Notes: generated by a model not told the origin, from the letters alone. Shown: positions 15,523-25,337, counted from the first letter of the stretch. The stretch is DNA of 64,000 nt from Mycolicibacterium lutetiense (GCF_017876775.1 NZ_JAGIOP010000002.1:558001-622000), one strand, 5' to 3'. Numbers and translations: made by a program.

Positions 15523-16424
15523 GGATGCGGCTCTCCCATCTGCGCTTTGGCCAGGGCCTCGAGTTGCTTGGACGTCAACTTGCGCGACGCACCGCGCGCG
15601 TAATGCCGCTCGAGGTAGTACTGACCGACCATCAGAATGCTGGTGATCGCCAGGTACCAGGTGGACGCCACCAGCAGAAGCGGGACCGGCTGAAACAGAT
15701 CGACACCGATATCCTTTGAGCGGCCGTACAACTCGAAGCTGTACGGAATGGCGGTGACCAGTGACGTCGTCTTCAGCATGCTGATGAACTCGTTGCCGGT
15801 CGGCGGGATGATGACCCGCATGGCCTGCGGAAGCACAGTCCGCCGCATGGTCATGCTCCACGACATGCCCAGCGCCACCGAGGCTTCCGTCTGGCCTTCA
15901 GGCACGGAGTTGATGCCTGCCCGGATGATCTCCGCCATATAGGCGGCCTCGTTGAGGCCCAGGCCCAGAACCGCCAGCCAGAACACGTTCGGATCGGACA
16001 GGGTGAACTCGAAAAGCCTCGGGCCGAACGGTACGCCGATCTGAATGTTCTTGTATATCACCGGAACCAGACCCCACAGCACCAACTGGACATAGATCGG
16101 TGTTCCACGGAAGACCCACAGATACGCCCAGGACACGGCCTTGAGCACCGGGTTCGGTGACAACCGCATCACCGCGAGGAGCACGCCCAGAACGAGCGCC
16201 AGGATCATCGAATAGATGGTCAGTTGCAGGGTGTTCAAGGCGGCTTGCGATATGCGTTGATCGAAGAGGTACTTGCCGTATGTCTTCCACCCATACGCCT
16301 CGTTGGTCGCCGCGCCCCAGAGAAACAGCCCGATCAGGATGACGATGACGATCGCCGCCACCCAACGCCACGGATGTCTCAGCGGGACGGCGTCGATAGC
16401 GGCCGGCGACGATTCATCACTCAT
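15519..16424 (-). CDS. Polar amino-acid ABC transporter permease
   Basis: From ATG 16424 ([11 protein letters not shown]) the protein has 301 residues with an N-terminal helix, five further membrane helices and the EAA loop [20 protein letters not shown] that contacts the ATPase. Helix and loop pattern ([34 protein letters not shown]) is that of the HisM/GlnP family. It starts 8 nt after the stop of the binding-protein gene, in the order binding protein-permease-ATPase. Expression may be reduced by the polar effect of the upstream IS. Confidence 0.92.
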   Translation of the reverse strand: MSDESSPAAIDAVPLRHPWRWVAAIVIVILIGLFLWGAATNEAYGWKTYGKYLFDQRISQAALNTLQLTIYSMILALVLGVLLAVMRLSPNPVLKAVSWAYLWVFRGTPIYVQLVLWGLVPVIYKNIQIGVPFGPRLFEFTLSDPNVFWLAVLGLGLNEAAYMAEIIRAGINSVPEGQTEASVALGMSWSMTMRRTVLPQAMRVIIPPTGNEFISMLKTTSLVTAIPYSFELYGRSKDIGVDLFQPVPLLLVASTWYLAITSILMVGQYYLERHYARGASRKLTSKQLEALAKAQMGEPHP

Positions 16425-17114
16425 GGACGGCTCAGCTGGTCGCACCGTTGATGACCGGCTTGTCGATCATCCCGTTCTCCGCGCCCCAGTTCGCGGCCAC
16501 CTGCTTGTACACACCGTTGTCGATCAGGTGCTGGAGTGCCTGCTGCAGCGACGCTGCCAGGGGCGATCCCTTCTGCACGGCCCAACCGTACGGAGCGGAG
16601 TCGAAGATCTCCCCAGCCGCTTCGAGCTTTCCGTTGCTCTGTTTGATGGCGTATGCCGTCACCGGCGAATCCGCCGACATGGCGTCGGCCTGCCCCAGCA
16701 TCACCGCGCTGGTGGCGGCGGTCTGATCGTCGAACTTGACGACGTTGATGGCAGGCTTACCCGATTCGGCGCACTTCTTGCTGCGCGCGGGCATTTCCTC
16801 GGTGTCCTGCACCGTCGCCGTCTGCACTGCGACCTTCATGCCGCACGCGTCTTCCGGGTTGATCCCCGCACCGACCTTCTGCGCCCACGCCGAACCCGCA
16901 CTGAAATAGGTCACGAAGTCAACCTGCTCTTCACGCTTCTTCGAGTCGGTGAACGAGGACATGCCGACGTTGTAGTTCCCGCCCTGAACCGACGGGATGA
17001 TCTTGTCGAACAACGACGCCCGGTACTCAGGGGTGAGACCCAGCGTGGCGGCGATCGCATTCATCAAATCGACGTCGAAGCCGATGATCTGGCCGCCGGG
17101 ATCTTTGAATTCGT

Positions 17115-18571
17115 GGCTCTTCCGACTTGATGGGGGTCTGGTGTGACCGATTGGGTTCGTGTCGGTGACTGATTGAGGGCTCGCGCCCTTGTCAACTGGG
17201 TGTTCTCTACGCATCCAGAGCAAAGGCGCGAGCATGTCTGACAATAGTGGTTCCCTGCTGCTTGGACTCGACGGCATCACCGTGGAGTCCGTGCAAGTCG
17301 ATGACGGCGATGTCCGCATCGTTGAGGTGGGCACAGCGCTCGAGTGGGTCGGGATCTGCCCGGACTGCCGAACCAGATCGTCGCGGTCGAGGGGTTGGGT
17401 CACGACTCGGCCCCGGGACATCAAGATCGGTGCGGACCGGCCGCTGATCATGTGGCGAAAGCGGAAATGGTTGTGCACCAACACCTCCTGCGAACGCAGG
17501 TCATTCACTGAGTCGACGCCGTCGATCCCGCCGCGGGCTCGGGTGACGGTGCGAGCCAAGGCGGAGATGGCCCTGGCGGTCCTCGACGACGACCGCTCGG
17601 TCAAGGCCGTCGCCGCCGCGTATGGCTGTAGCTGGAACACCTGCCATGACGCGGTGATCGCCACCGCGGATCCGGTCCTGGCCGGTGAACCGCCCCCGGT
17701 GCGGGTGCTGGGCATCGATGAGACCCGCCGCGGGAAGGCCAAGTGGGAGACCTGCCCGGAGACCGGGGCCCGGGCGTGGGTGGACCGCTGGGACAGCGGC
17801 CTGGTCGACATCACCGGCGCCGGCGGGTTGCTGGTCCAGGTCAACGGGCGTGCCGCGCGGCCGGTGACCGACTGGCTGACCCAGCGCGAGCAGGCGTGGA
17901 GGGACGGGATCGAGTTCGTCGCGATCGACATGTCGGGGGCCTACGCCAAGGCCGCCCGCGAGGCGTTGCCGCACGCGAAGCTGATCGTGGATCGCTTTCA
18001 TCTCGTGAAGAAGGCCAACGAGATGGTCGATCGGGTTCGCCGCCGCGTCACCCAGACCTACCGCGGACGCCGCGGGCACAAGAGCGATCCGGAGTGGATC
18101 AACCGCCGCCGGCTGCTGCGCGCCGCCGAACGGCTGACCGACGATCAACGCCACACGCTGTTCGAGAAACTGACCTGCGCAGACCCCAACGGGGACATCG
18201 CGGCGGCCTGGATCGCCAAGGAACTGCTGCGAGATGTGCTGGCCTGCACCGACCGTGGCGGTCTGCGCTACGAGATCGGCGACGCGCTGTACCGGTTCTA
18301 CACGTTCTGCGCGGCGTGCTCGGTACCCGAGATCGTCAAGCTCGCCGAAACCATCTCCGCGTGGCAGGAACCGATGATCCTGGCCATCACCACCGGGCTG
18401 TCCAACGCCCGCAGCGAGGGCTACAACAGAATCGTCAAACACGTCGGCCGAATCGCGTTCGGATTCAGAACACCGGACAACCAACGCCGCCGCGTACGGT
18501 GGGCCTGCACCCGCCAATCACGGCGAGCGCCATCCAGAACCAGGCTCCGCCCCTGCTAAGTCGGAAGAGCC
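17115..18571. mobile_element. ISL3-family insertion sequence, 1457 bp
   Basis: The element has perfect 14-bp terminal inverted repeats, GGCTCTTCCGACTT (17115-17128) and AAGTCGGAAGAGCC (18558-18571), with weaker similarity further inward, and is flanked by an 8-bp direct repeat GAATTCGT (17107-17114 and 18572-18579). Single transposase gene, IR length and 8-bp duplication are all characteristic of the ISL3 family. It interrupts an ABC binding-protein gene. Confidence 0.95.
17234..18559 (+). CDS. tnpA: ISL3-family transposase
   Basis: The 441-residue protein (ATG 17234, MSDNSGSLLLGL) has an N-terminal zinc finger with CPDC and CTNTSC, an HTH region (VKAVAAAYGCSWNTCHDAVI) and a DDE catalytic domain with VLGIDETRRGK, FVAIDMSGAYAKAA and VDRFHLVKKANEMVD. 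The late part SNARSEGYNRIVKHVGRIA contains the terminal Glu region typical of ISL3. An alternative ATG is 15 codons upstream. The frame is intact, so the element should be able to move. Confidence 0.93.
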   Translation: MSDNSGSLLLGLDGITVESVQVDDGDVRIVEVGTALEWVGICPDCRTRSSRSRGWVTTRPRDIKIGADRPLIMWRKRKWLCTNTSCERRSFTESTPSIPPRARVTVRAKAEMALAVLDDDRSVKAVAAAYGCSWNTCHDAVIATADPVLAGEPPPVRVLGIDETRRGKAKWETCPETGARAWVDRWDSGLVDITGAGGLLVQVNGRAARPVTDWLTQREQAWRDGIEFVAIDMSGAYAKAAREALPHAKLIVDRFHLVKKANEMVDRVRRRVTQTYRGRRGHKSDPEWINRRRLLRAAERLTDDQRHTLFEKLTCADPNGDIAAAWIAKELLRDVLACTDRGGLRYEIGDALYRFYTFCAACSVPEIVKLAETISAWQEPMILAITTGLSNARSEGYNRIVKHVGRIAFGFRTPDNQRRRVRWACTRQSRRAPSRTRLRPC

Positions 18572-18991
18572 GAATTCGTTGGGCGGATAGGACGGGTCGG
18601 TCCCGATGACCAGTTTGCCGCTCGACTTGATCGGCTCCGGCACCGAATTGGCGATCGCGTCGACCTTGTCCGTCTTTGCCGCCGTTGTCGTCTGGGTTTC
18701 TGACCCACCGGATTCGGTGTTGTTCGCACAGCCCGACATTGCCAGCGCGCCGCTCGCGGCAATCACGACCGCGATACGCCACATCCTGCTTCGTCGTGGA
18801 CGACATCCAACTGTCACGGTTGCCTCTTTTCTCTGTCTGCGGCTGCGGTCGGGCTGTTCCAGATCCAAGACGTTAACGGCCGCCGGCCGGGGTTGCAGCG
18901 CCGGTAACGGAACCTTAACTACCAGGCTGCGACACCACAGCCGTAACGCCAAAACCGCGATCTACATCTGTGTTTGTGTCAAACTTCCTGC

Positions 18992-19582
18992 ATGGAATCC
19001 ACTGCTGTCCCAAGCTTGTTGCCACATCTGTGGAAATCGACGCTGGTGTCGGGAATTCTCGCCGTCATCCTCGGCATTCTGGCGCTGGTATGGCCCGGAA
19101 TTACCATTCTGGTTGCCGCGATCTTCTTCGGCGCCTATTTGCTGATCACCGGTATCTCGCAACTGGTCCTGGCGTTCAGCATCCGGTCATCGGTCGGTGG
19201 GCGGGTGTTGCTGTTCCTCGGTGGCGCCGCGGCCCTCGTGCTGGCTGTGCTCTGTTTCGTCAACCTGCAGAATTCGTTCGAGCTGCTGGCGATCTGGATA
19301 GGTGTCGGCTTCATCTTCCGCGGTGTGGCAACCACGATGTCAGCCATTGGGGATTCCGCACTGCCCGGGCGGGTCTGGGAAATCATCATCGGCATCATCA
19401 GTGTCATCGCCGGCATCATCATGTTCGTCGCCCCCAAGGACGGATTGGTCGCCCTGGCTCAGGTCACCGGCATCATCCTGATCGTCGTCGGAGTATTCGA
19501 GGTGATCTCGGCCTTCGCGATCCGCAGCGAGGCCAAGAAGCTCCACGCCTTGATCTCGCCGGAACGCCCCACCGTGACGTAA
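18992..19582 (+). CDS. HdeD-like (DUF308) membrane protein
   Basis: From ATG 18992 (MESTAVPSLLPHLWKSTLVS) the protein has 196 residues with six hydrophobic helices arranged as three repeats of helix pairs, each containing a G-I-L-A/W-P-G type motif (GILALVWPGITILVAAIFFG, IAGIIMFVAPKDGLVALAQV). This is the HdeD/DUF308 family. In M. tuberculosis a gene of the same size (Rv1624c) also lies beside cydA. It is 85 nt upstream of cydA on the same strand but separated from it by a possible operator, so co-transcription is uncertain. Function unknown. Confidence 0.8.
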   Translation: MESTAVPSLLPHLWKSTLVSGILAVILGILALVWPGITILVAAIFFGAYLLITGISQLVLAFSIRSSVGGRVLLFLGGAAALVLAVLCFVNLQNSFELLAIWIGVGFIFRGVATTMSAIGDSALPGRVWEIIIGIISVIAGIIMFVAPKDGLVALAQVTGIILIVVGVFEVISAFAIRSEAKKLHALISPERPTVT

Positions 19583-19617
19583 GACACCCGGTCAGGTCGG
19601 CGGTCGGGCCGGGAATG

Positions 19618-19638
19618 TCTACTACACTCCGTCGTAGA
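19618..19638. promoter_or_regulatory. Imperfect palindrome in cydA 5' region
   Basis: TCTACTACA-CTC-CGTCGTAGA is a 21-bp imperfect palindrome (7 of 9 arm positions match) about 30 bp upstream of the cydA ATG. The half-site TACTACA/GTCGTA resembles operators of BlaI/CopY- or TetR-type repressors. A regulatory role for cyd expression is inferred. Confidence 0.4.
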
Positions 19639-19667
19639 TTGATCTGAGACCTCGAAAGTAGGGCCAG

Positions 19668-21143
19668 ATGGACGCTTTGGACGTATCGCGGTGGCAATTC
19701 GGAATCACCACCGTGTACCACTTCATCTTCGTTCCGCTGACCATCGGGTTGGCACCGCTGATCGCCATCATGCAGACGGTGTGGGTGGTCACCGGAAACG
19801 ACAACTGGTACCGGTTGACCCGGTTCTTCGGAAAGCTCTTCCTGATCAACTTCGCGATCGGTGTCGCGACCGGCCTGGTCCAGGAATTCCAGTTCGGCAT
19901 GAACTGGAGCGAATACTCGCGATTCGTCGGAGACATCTTCGGCGCACCGCTGGCCATGGAAGGCCTCGTCGCATTCTTCTTCGAATCCACGTTCATCGGA
20001 TTGTGGATCTTCGGCTGGACGCGACTGCCCCGACTGGTTCACCTGGCCTGTATCTGGATCGTGGCCCTGGCAGTGAACATGTCGGCGTTCTTCATCATCG
20101 CCGCCAACTCGTTCATGCAGCATCCGGTCGGGGCGCGGTTCAATCCGGAAACCGGCCGCGCCGAACTGACCAGCATCGTCGGGCTCTTCACCAACAACAC
20201 CGCGATCGCGGCGTTCAGTCACGCTGTCGCAGGTGCATTTCTGACCGCGGGCACATTCGTGGCGTGTGTGTGCGCGTGGTGGATGGTGCGCTCGCGCCGT
20301 AGCGGTGAGGGCACGGAGGACACCACGCGTGACGACGCTGTCAGGATGTACCGCCCGGCCACCATCCTGGGCTGCTGGGTCGCACTGATCTCCGCGGTCG
20401 CGTTGTTCTTCACCGGAGACGCGCAGGGCAAGCTGATGTTCCAACAACAGCCCATGAAGATGGCCTCGGCAGAGTCGTTGTGTGACAGCGAGACCGACCC
20501 CAACTTCTCGGTACTCACCGTCGGCACCCACAACAACTGCGACAGTGTCATACACCTCATCGAGGTGCCGTATGTGCTGCCGTTCCTGGCCGAGGGCAAG
20601 TTCAGCGGCGTTCACCTAGAGGGTGTCAACGACCTCCAGGCACAGTTCGAGGAGAAGTTCGGACCCGGTGACTACCGCCCGAATCTCTTTGTCACCTACT
20701 GGTCATTCCGGGCGATGATCGGACTCCTGGCAGTGCCGGGGTTGTTCGCGCTGGCCGCCCTCTGGCTTACCCGCGGCGGGAGAATCCCCCGACACCGCTG
20801 GTTCAGCTGGTTCGCGCTGCTGACGATCCCCACCCCGTTCCTGGCCAACAGCGCCGGCTGGGTGTTCACCGAGATGGGTCGCCAGCCGTGGGTCGTGGTG
20901 CCGAATCCGACCGGCGATCAAGACATCCGGTTGACCGTCGCCCAGGGTGTCTCCGGGCACTCGGCGGGGCTGGTATGGCTCTCCCTGATCACGTTCACAC
21001 TCCTGTATGCCGTGCTGGCGGTCGTGTGGTTCTTCCTGCTGCGCCGCTACATCGTCGAGGGACCGCTGGAACACGACTCCGAACCTGCCCCGCCGACGCC
21101 ACCCGACGATGACGAAGTCGCGCCATTGTCGTTTGCCTACTGA
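19668..21143 (+). CDS. cydA: Cytochrome bd oxidase subunit I
   Basis: This membrane subunit oxidises menaquinol and carries the three hemes of cytochrome bd, a high-affinity terminal oxidase. The 491-residue sequence has the N-terminal DVSRWQFGITTVYHFIFVPL with heme ligand His18, FGMNWSEYSRFVGDIFGAPL, AMEGLVAFFFESTF, a heme-ligand region SFMQHPVGA, the Met region QQQPMKMASAES and the conserved GWVFTEMGRQPW. Eight to nine membrane helices are visible and the quinol loop is of the short type. It heads the order cydA-cydB-cydD-cydC, 11 nt before cydB. Confidence 0.97.
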   Translation: MDALDVSRWQFGITTVYHFIFVPLTIGLAPLIAIMQTVWVVTGNDNWYRLTRFFGKLFLINFAIGVATGLVQEFQFGMNWSEYSRFVGDIFGAPLAMEGLVAFFFESTFIGLWIFGWTRLPRLVHLACIWIVALAVNMSAFFIIAANSFMQHPVGARFNPETGRAELTSIVGLFTNNTAIAAFSHAVAGAFLTAGTFVACVCAWWMVRSRRSGEGTEDTTRDDAVRMYRPATILGCWVALISAVALFFTGDAQGKLMFQQQPMKMASAESLCDSETDPNFSVLTVGTHNNCDSVIHLIEVPYVLPFLAEGKFSGVHLEGVNDLQAQFEEKFGPGDYRPNLFVTYWSFRAMIGLLAVPGLFALAALWLTRGGRIPRHRWFSWFALLTIPTPFLANSAGWVFTEMGRQPWVVVPNPTGDQDIRLTVAQGVSGHSAGLVWLSLITFTLLYAVLAVVWFFLLRRYIVEGPLEHDSEPAPPTPPDDDEVAPLSFAY

Positions 21144-21154
21144 GGAGCGGACCG

Positions 21155-22204
21155 ATGGGACTACAAGAACTCTGGTTCATCCTGCTGACAGTCTTGTTCC
21201 TGGGATTCTTCATCCTCGAGGGATTCGACTTCGGCGTCGGGATGCTGATGGCATTCTTCGGCCGGACTGCCGCAGGCCGGAACGAAGACCCCGAACCGTA
21301 CCGCCGGGCCGCACTCAACACCATCGGCCCGGTATGGGACGGCAACGAGGTGTGGCTGATCACCGCGGGCGGAGCCATGTTCGCTGCCTTCCCGGAGATG
21401 TACGCCACGGTGTTCTCCGGCCTGTACCTGCCGCTCTTGGCGATCCTGTTATCGATGATCGTGCGCGTCGTGGCGATCGAATGGCGGGGAAAAATCAATG
21501 ATCCCGGGTGGAGGCGATGGGCCGACATCTCCATCGCGATCGGTTCCTGGACACCGGCGATCCTGTGGGGTGTCGCGTTCGCCGGGCTGGTGCGCGGCCT
21601 GCCGGTCGACGGCGACCGACAGATGCACCTGGCGTTCGGTGACGTCCTCAACGCCTACACACTGCTCGGCGGACTGGCGACCGGCTCCCTGTTCGCACTG
21701 CACGGCGCGGTGTTCGTCGCGCTGAAGACCAGCGGCCAGATCCGCACGGACGCCTTCCAATTCGCGACGCGGCTGGCGATTCCGACCACAGTTCTGGTGG
21801 CCGGGTTCGGCATCTGGACACAATTGGCCCACGGCAAGAGCTGGACGTGGTTCCTGCTCGCCGCTGCTGTGCTGGCACAACTCGCGGCGGTCGCCCAGAT
21901 CTACCGCCGCAGCGGCGAAGGCTGGGCCTTCATCTACACCACGATTGTGGTTACTGCCGTGGTGCTTCTGCTGTTCGGATCGTTGTTCCCGAATCTGGTG
22001 CCTTCGACCCTGAACCCGGACTGGAGCCTCACCATCCACAATGCCTCGTCCTCGCCGTACACCCTCAAGATCATGACGTGGGCGGCGCTGGTGTTCGCAC
22101 CACTGGTGGTGATCTACCAGTCCTGGACGTACTGGGTGTTCAGCAAGCGGATCTCCGCCGACCGGATCCCTGCCCCGGTCGGACTGTCGCGGCGGTCAGT
22201 CTGA
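21155..22204 (+). CDS. cydB: Cytochrome bd oxidase subunit II
   Basis: The 349-residue partner of CydA begins MGLQELWFILLTVLFLGFFI and has the signature FFILEGFDFGVGMLMAFFGR and RRAALNTIGPVWDGNEVWLI, with eight membrane helices. It completes the oxidase heterodimer in the cytoplasmic membrane. A GAGGAGCGG site precedes the ATG and the gap from cydA is 11 nt. Its stop codon region overlaps the likely start of cydD. Confidence 0.97.
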   Translation: MGLQELWFILLTVLFLGFFILEGFDFGVGMLMAFFGRTAAGRNEDPEPYRRAALNTIGPVWDGNEVWLITAGGAMFAAFPEMYATVFSGLYLPLLAILLSMIVRVVAIEWRGKINDPGWRRWADISIAIGSWTPAILWGVAFAGLVRGLPVDGDRQMHLAFGDVLNAYTLLGGLATGSLFALHGAVFVALKTSGQIRTDAFQFATRLAIPTTVLVAGFGIWTQLAHGKSWTWFLLAAAVLAQLAAVAQIYRRSGEGWAFIYTTIVVTAVVLLLFGSLFPNLVPSTLNPDWSLTIHNASSSPYTLKIMTWAALVFAPLVVIYQSWTYWVFSKRISADRIPAPVGLSRRSV

Positions 22205-23808
22205 ATCTCTGGCGCGCACTGGGCATCCGGGGAGCCACCGGGTCCACCACGGCGCTGCGGCGTCATCTGCTGGCGACCGTCGCCTGCGGCGTCACCATCA
22301 GCGGCTGCACCATTGCCGCAGCCGCCGTGCTGGGACACATCGTTGCCGCGATCATCGTCGATCCGGCGTCGGCAGGCCGTCACGGCGGTGCCCTCGTCGC
22401 GTTGTCGGCGCTCTGGATAATGCGCGCCGCCGCACACTGGCTGCAGGGCCGTCTCTCCCAGCGCGGCGCAACCGCAGTGATCGGAGAATTGTCCAGCCAG
22501 GTGCTGCGCTCGGTAACTGCAGCACCGCCAAGGCAATTGGCGGCCGAACGCGATTCCGCCGCCGCCGTGGTCACCCGTGGTCTCGATGGGCTGCGGCCCT
22601 ACTTCACCGGCTATCTGCCCGCAGTGGTGCAGGCGGCGGTCCTCACCCCGTTGGCAGTGGTGGTGATGGCCTGCTACGACCTTCAGGCCGCGGCGATCGT
22701 CGTGATCGCGCTCCCCCTGATCCCGATATTCATGGTGTTGATCGGGCTGGTCACCGCCGAGCGCTCGGCGGCGTCATTGGCCGCGATGACGACGTTGCAA
22801 GCCCGGCTACTCGATCTGGTCGCGGGTATTCCGACGCTGCGCGCCCTCGGCCGGGCGGCCGGTTCGGTCCAACGGATCACCGAATTGACTGCCGCGCACC
22901 GACGTTCCGCCATGGCAACGCTACGGATCGCATTCCTGTCCTCGTTGGTGCTCGAACTGCTGGCCACTCTGGGGGTGGCACTGGTGGCCGTCAGCGTCGG
23001 TCTGCGACTCGTCTACGGCGAGATGACGCTGACGGCGGGTCTGACGGCGCTGCTGCTGGCCCCCGAGGTGTTCTGGCCGCTGCGCCGCGTGGGCGCGGCA
23101 TTTCACGCGGCACAGGATGGCAAAACAGCAGCCGAACAGGCTTTTCGGCTGTGCGAGACGCACGCTCCGACCGAAGGTGGCGTGCGCCTGACGAATTCCG
23201 CACCGACGATCGAGTTGGGGGGCCTGGGGCCGGCGATTGAACCCGGCCGGGTCACGGTGCTGACGGGACCCAACGGGGCGGGAAAATCGACCGCGCTGCA
23301 AGCCATCCTCGGATTGGCCACGCTGCCATCGGGACCCGTACGCGTCGACGGGGTCGAGGTGGGCGACCTCGACCTGACGGCCTGGTGGCATCACATCGCC
23401 TGGCTGCCCCACCGGCCGGTGCTGATCCCGGGGACCGTCCGGGACAACCTTGAACTACTCGGCCCCCTGGCCGACCCGGACCGGGCCTGCCGCGATTCCG
23501 GATTCGACGATGTGCTCGATGACCTTCCCGACGGACTGGACACCACGATCGGCCGCACCGGGGTCGGACTGTCACTCGGGCAGCGACAACGGTTGGGGCT
23601 CACCCGGGCACTCGGGTCATCGGCACGGGTGCTGCTGCTCGACGAGCCCACCGCACACCTCGATTCCGCTCTGGAACAGCGAGTGTTGCAGGCCATCGTC
23701 GCCCGGGCCCGCGCCGGCGCCACGGTCGTGGTGGTAGGGCACCGGGATCCGGTAGTGGCCATCGGCGACGAGGTGATCACGATTGGTGCCGCACATGTTT
23801 CGTCGTGA
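22201..23808 (+). CDS. cydD: CydD-type ABC exporter subunit for cytochrome bd assembly
   Basis: Together with CydC it forms a heterodimeric ABC transporter (linked to glutathione/cysteine export or heme handling in other bacteria) needed for cytochrome bd assembly. About 535 residues: a six-helix membrane domain (about 1-300) and an ATPase domain with Walker A GPNGAGKS, signature LSLGQRQR and Walker B VLLLDEPTAHLDS. The start is uncertain: no ATG, GTG or TTG lies near the true N-terminus. The CTG at 22201 overlaps the cydB stop as CTGA and is chosen for coupling; a frame open to 21847 merely reads through cydB. The membrane domain clearly begins by TTALRRHLLATVACGV. Confidence 0.88.
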   Translation: MNLWRALGIRGATGSTTALRRHLLATVACGVTISGCTIAAAAVLGHIVAAIIVDPASAGRHGGALVALSALWIMRAAAHWLQGRLSQRGATAVIGELSSQVLRSVTAAPPRQLAAERDSAAAVVTRGLDGLRPYFTGYLPAVVQAAVLTPLAVVVMACYDLQAAAIVVIALPLIPIFMVLIGLVTAERSAASLAAMTTLQARLLDLVAGIPTLRALGRAAGSVQRITELTAAHRRSAMATLRIAFLSSLVLELLATLGVALVAVSVGLRLVYGEMTLTAGLTALLLAPEVFWPLRRVGAAFHAAQDGKTAAEQAFRLCETHAPTEGGVRLTNSAPTIELGGLGPAIEPGRVTVLTGPNGAGKSTALQAILGLATLPSGPVRVDGVEVGDLDLTAWWHHIAWLPHRPVLIPGTVRDNLELLGPLADPDRACRDSGFDDVLDDLPDGLDTTIGRTGVGLSLGQRQRLGLTRALGSSARVLLLDEPTAHLDSALEQRVLQAIVARARAGATVVVVGHRDPVVAIGDEVITIGAAHVSS

Positions 23809-25327
23809 TCCGCTGCTTCGTCTGACCCTCGACCTGCTGCGGCCCCGGTTGGGCCGGCTGATCCTGGCCAGCGTCCTCGGGGTGCTCTCGCTGGGGAGTG
23901 GGTTGGCACTGGCGGGCGTCTCGGCGTGGTTGATCACCCGGGCCTGGCAGATGCCCCCGATCCTGGACCTGTCCGTGGCCGTGGTCGCGGTCCGTGGGCT
24001 GGGCATTTCACGCGGTGTACTCGGTTACTGCCAGCGACTGGCTGCCCACGACACGGCGCTACGGGCGGCGGCCAACGCCCGCACCGGTCTGTACCGCCGG
24101 CTCGCGATGGGACCCGACGACGACGCGATGCGGCTGCCCAGTGGCGAATTGGTGTCCAGGGTCGGCAGTTCCGTCGATGAACTGGCCGACGTGGTGGTGC
24201 GCTCGGTGCTGCCGATCGTGGTGGCCACCGTGCTCGGCGCGGTGGCCGTCGGTGTCATCGCCCTCATCTCGCCCAGCGCGGCGCTGGTGTTCGCGCTGTG
24301 CCTGCTGATCGCAGGCGTGGTTGCCCCGGCACTCACCGCCCGCGCCGTCGCGGCCGCGGAATCCGTTGCAGTCCAACACCGTGGTGATCGCGACTCTGCC
24401 ACGATGCTGGCCTTGGAGTACGCGCCGGAGTTGCGGGTGAGTGGACGGCTCGACGACGTCATCGCCACCGCCGAGCGCCATCACCGCGACTGGGGGCACA
24501 CGGCTGACCGCGCGGCGGCCCCGGCAGCACTGGCCGCCGCATTGCCCAGCATCGCCATCGGCGCCAGTGTTCTGGGCGCTGTCATCGCGGGCATCGCACT
24601 GGCCCCCACGGTCGCGCCGACCACCCTCGCCATCCTGATGCTGTTGCCGTTGTCGGCCTTCGAGGCGACCACCGCCCTTCCCGACGCCGCAGTCGGACTC
24701 ACCAAATCCCGCATCGCCGCGCGGCGTCTGCTCGAACTCACCGAGGGTGATCTCCAGGCCCGTCGACGACCGGCGGCTCCCTCGGTCGATCTGCCCGACG
24801 GAGGCCGGCTTGCCGTCGTCGGACCCAGCGGCTCGGGGAAGACCACGCTGCTGATGGCGCTGGCCGAGCGGCTCGATGAAACCCCCGGACGCGCAGCCTT
24901 TTTCGCCGAGGACGCGCACATCTTCGAGACCACCGTGCGGGACAATCTGCTGGTGGTCCGCGGGGATGTCACCGACCCCGAGCTACTGTCGGCGATCAAG
25001 CGTGTCGGGCTCACCGAATGGCTGGCGGCACTGCCTGACGGTTTGGCGACCGTGCTCGAAGGCGGCCACACCGCAATGTCAGCCGGTCAGCGCCGCCGAC
25101 TGCTGCTGGCGAGGGCACTGTTGTCAGATTTCTCGGTCGTCCTGCTCGACGAGCCGACCGAAAACCTCGACGCGGCCGACAGCCAACGCATCCTGACCGA
25201 AATCCTCACTCCGGGTGACTGGTTCGACGCGGACCGGACCGTCGTCGTCGCTACCCACCATCTACCGGAAACGCTCGCCTGTCCCGTGGTTCACTGTCCG
25301 CAACCCGGCGCTGTCATCGGCGGGTAG
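23795..25327 (+). CDS. cydC: CydC-type ABC exporter subunit for cytochrome bd assembly
   Basis: Second half of the CydDC exporter. The 510-residue product from ATG 23795 (MFRRDPLLRLTLDLLRPRLG) has a six-helix ABC membrane domain (about 15-300) and an ATPase domain with Walker A GPSGSGKT, a somewhat degenerate signature MSAGQRRR and Walker B VVLLDEPTENLDA. The start lies 14 nt inside the end of cydD, so the two are translationally coupled. The order A-B-D-C is the mycobacterial one. Confidence 0.93.
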   Translation: MFRRDPLLRLTLDLLRPRLGRLILASVLGVLSLGSGLALAGVSAWLITRAWQMPPILDLSVAVVAVRGLGISRGVLGYCQRLAAHDTALRAAANARTGLYRRLAMGPDDDAMRLPSGELVSRVGSSVDELADVVVRSVLPIVVATVLGAVAVGVIALISPSAALVFALCLLIAGVVAPALTARAVAAAESVAVQHRGDRDSATMLALEYAPELRVSGRLDDVIATAERHHRDWGHTADRAAAPAALAAALPSIAIGASVLGAVIAGIALAPTVAPTTLAILMLLPLSAFEATTALPDAAVGLTKSRIAARRLLELTEGDLQARRRPAAPSVDLPDGGRLAVVGPSGSGKTTLLMALAERLDETPGRAAFFAEDAHIFETTVRDNLLVVRGDVTDPELLSAIKRVGLTEWLAALPDGLATVLEGGHTAMSAGQRRRLLLARALLSDFSVVLLDEPTENLDAADSQRILTEILTPGDWFDADRTVVVATHHLPETLACPVVHCPQPGAVIGG

Positions 25328-25337
25328 CCTCACAGAC

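Larger units (their letters stand above)
16432..18817 (-). pseudogene. Amino-acid ABC transporter binding lipoprotein, split by ISL3-family IS
   Basis: The 5' part (18817-18572) begins at GTG 18817 behind AGAGG and encodes a lipoprotein signal ending in the lipobox ALAMSGC, then SSGKLVIGTDPSYPPNEF. The 3' part (17114-16432) continues KDPGGQIIGFDVDLMNAIAA to the end of a family-3 binding protein (MSADSPVTAYAIKQ, GWAVQKGSPLAASLQQAL). Removing the IS and one copy of the 8-bp duplication joins the halves in frame with no other damage, so the disruption looks recent. Family-3 proteins bind polar amino acids such as glutamine or cystine; the ligand here cannot be told. The truncated product would lack most of both lobes. 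Confidence 0.92.

Noticed and set aside
18818..18960. Several GTTA(A/C) words upstream of the disrupted binding-protein gene, possibly GlnR sites
   Set aside because: Spacing and flanking bases do not give a clear repeated box; too weak to list as a regulatory site.
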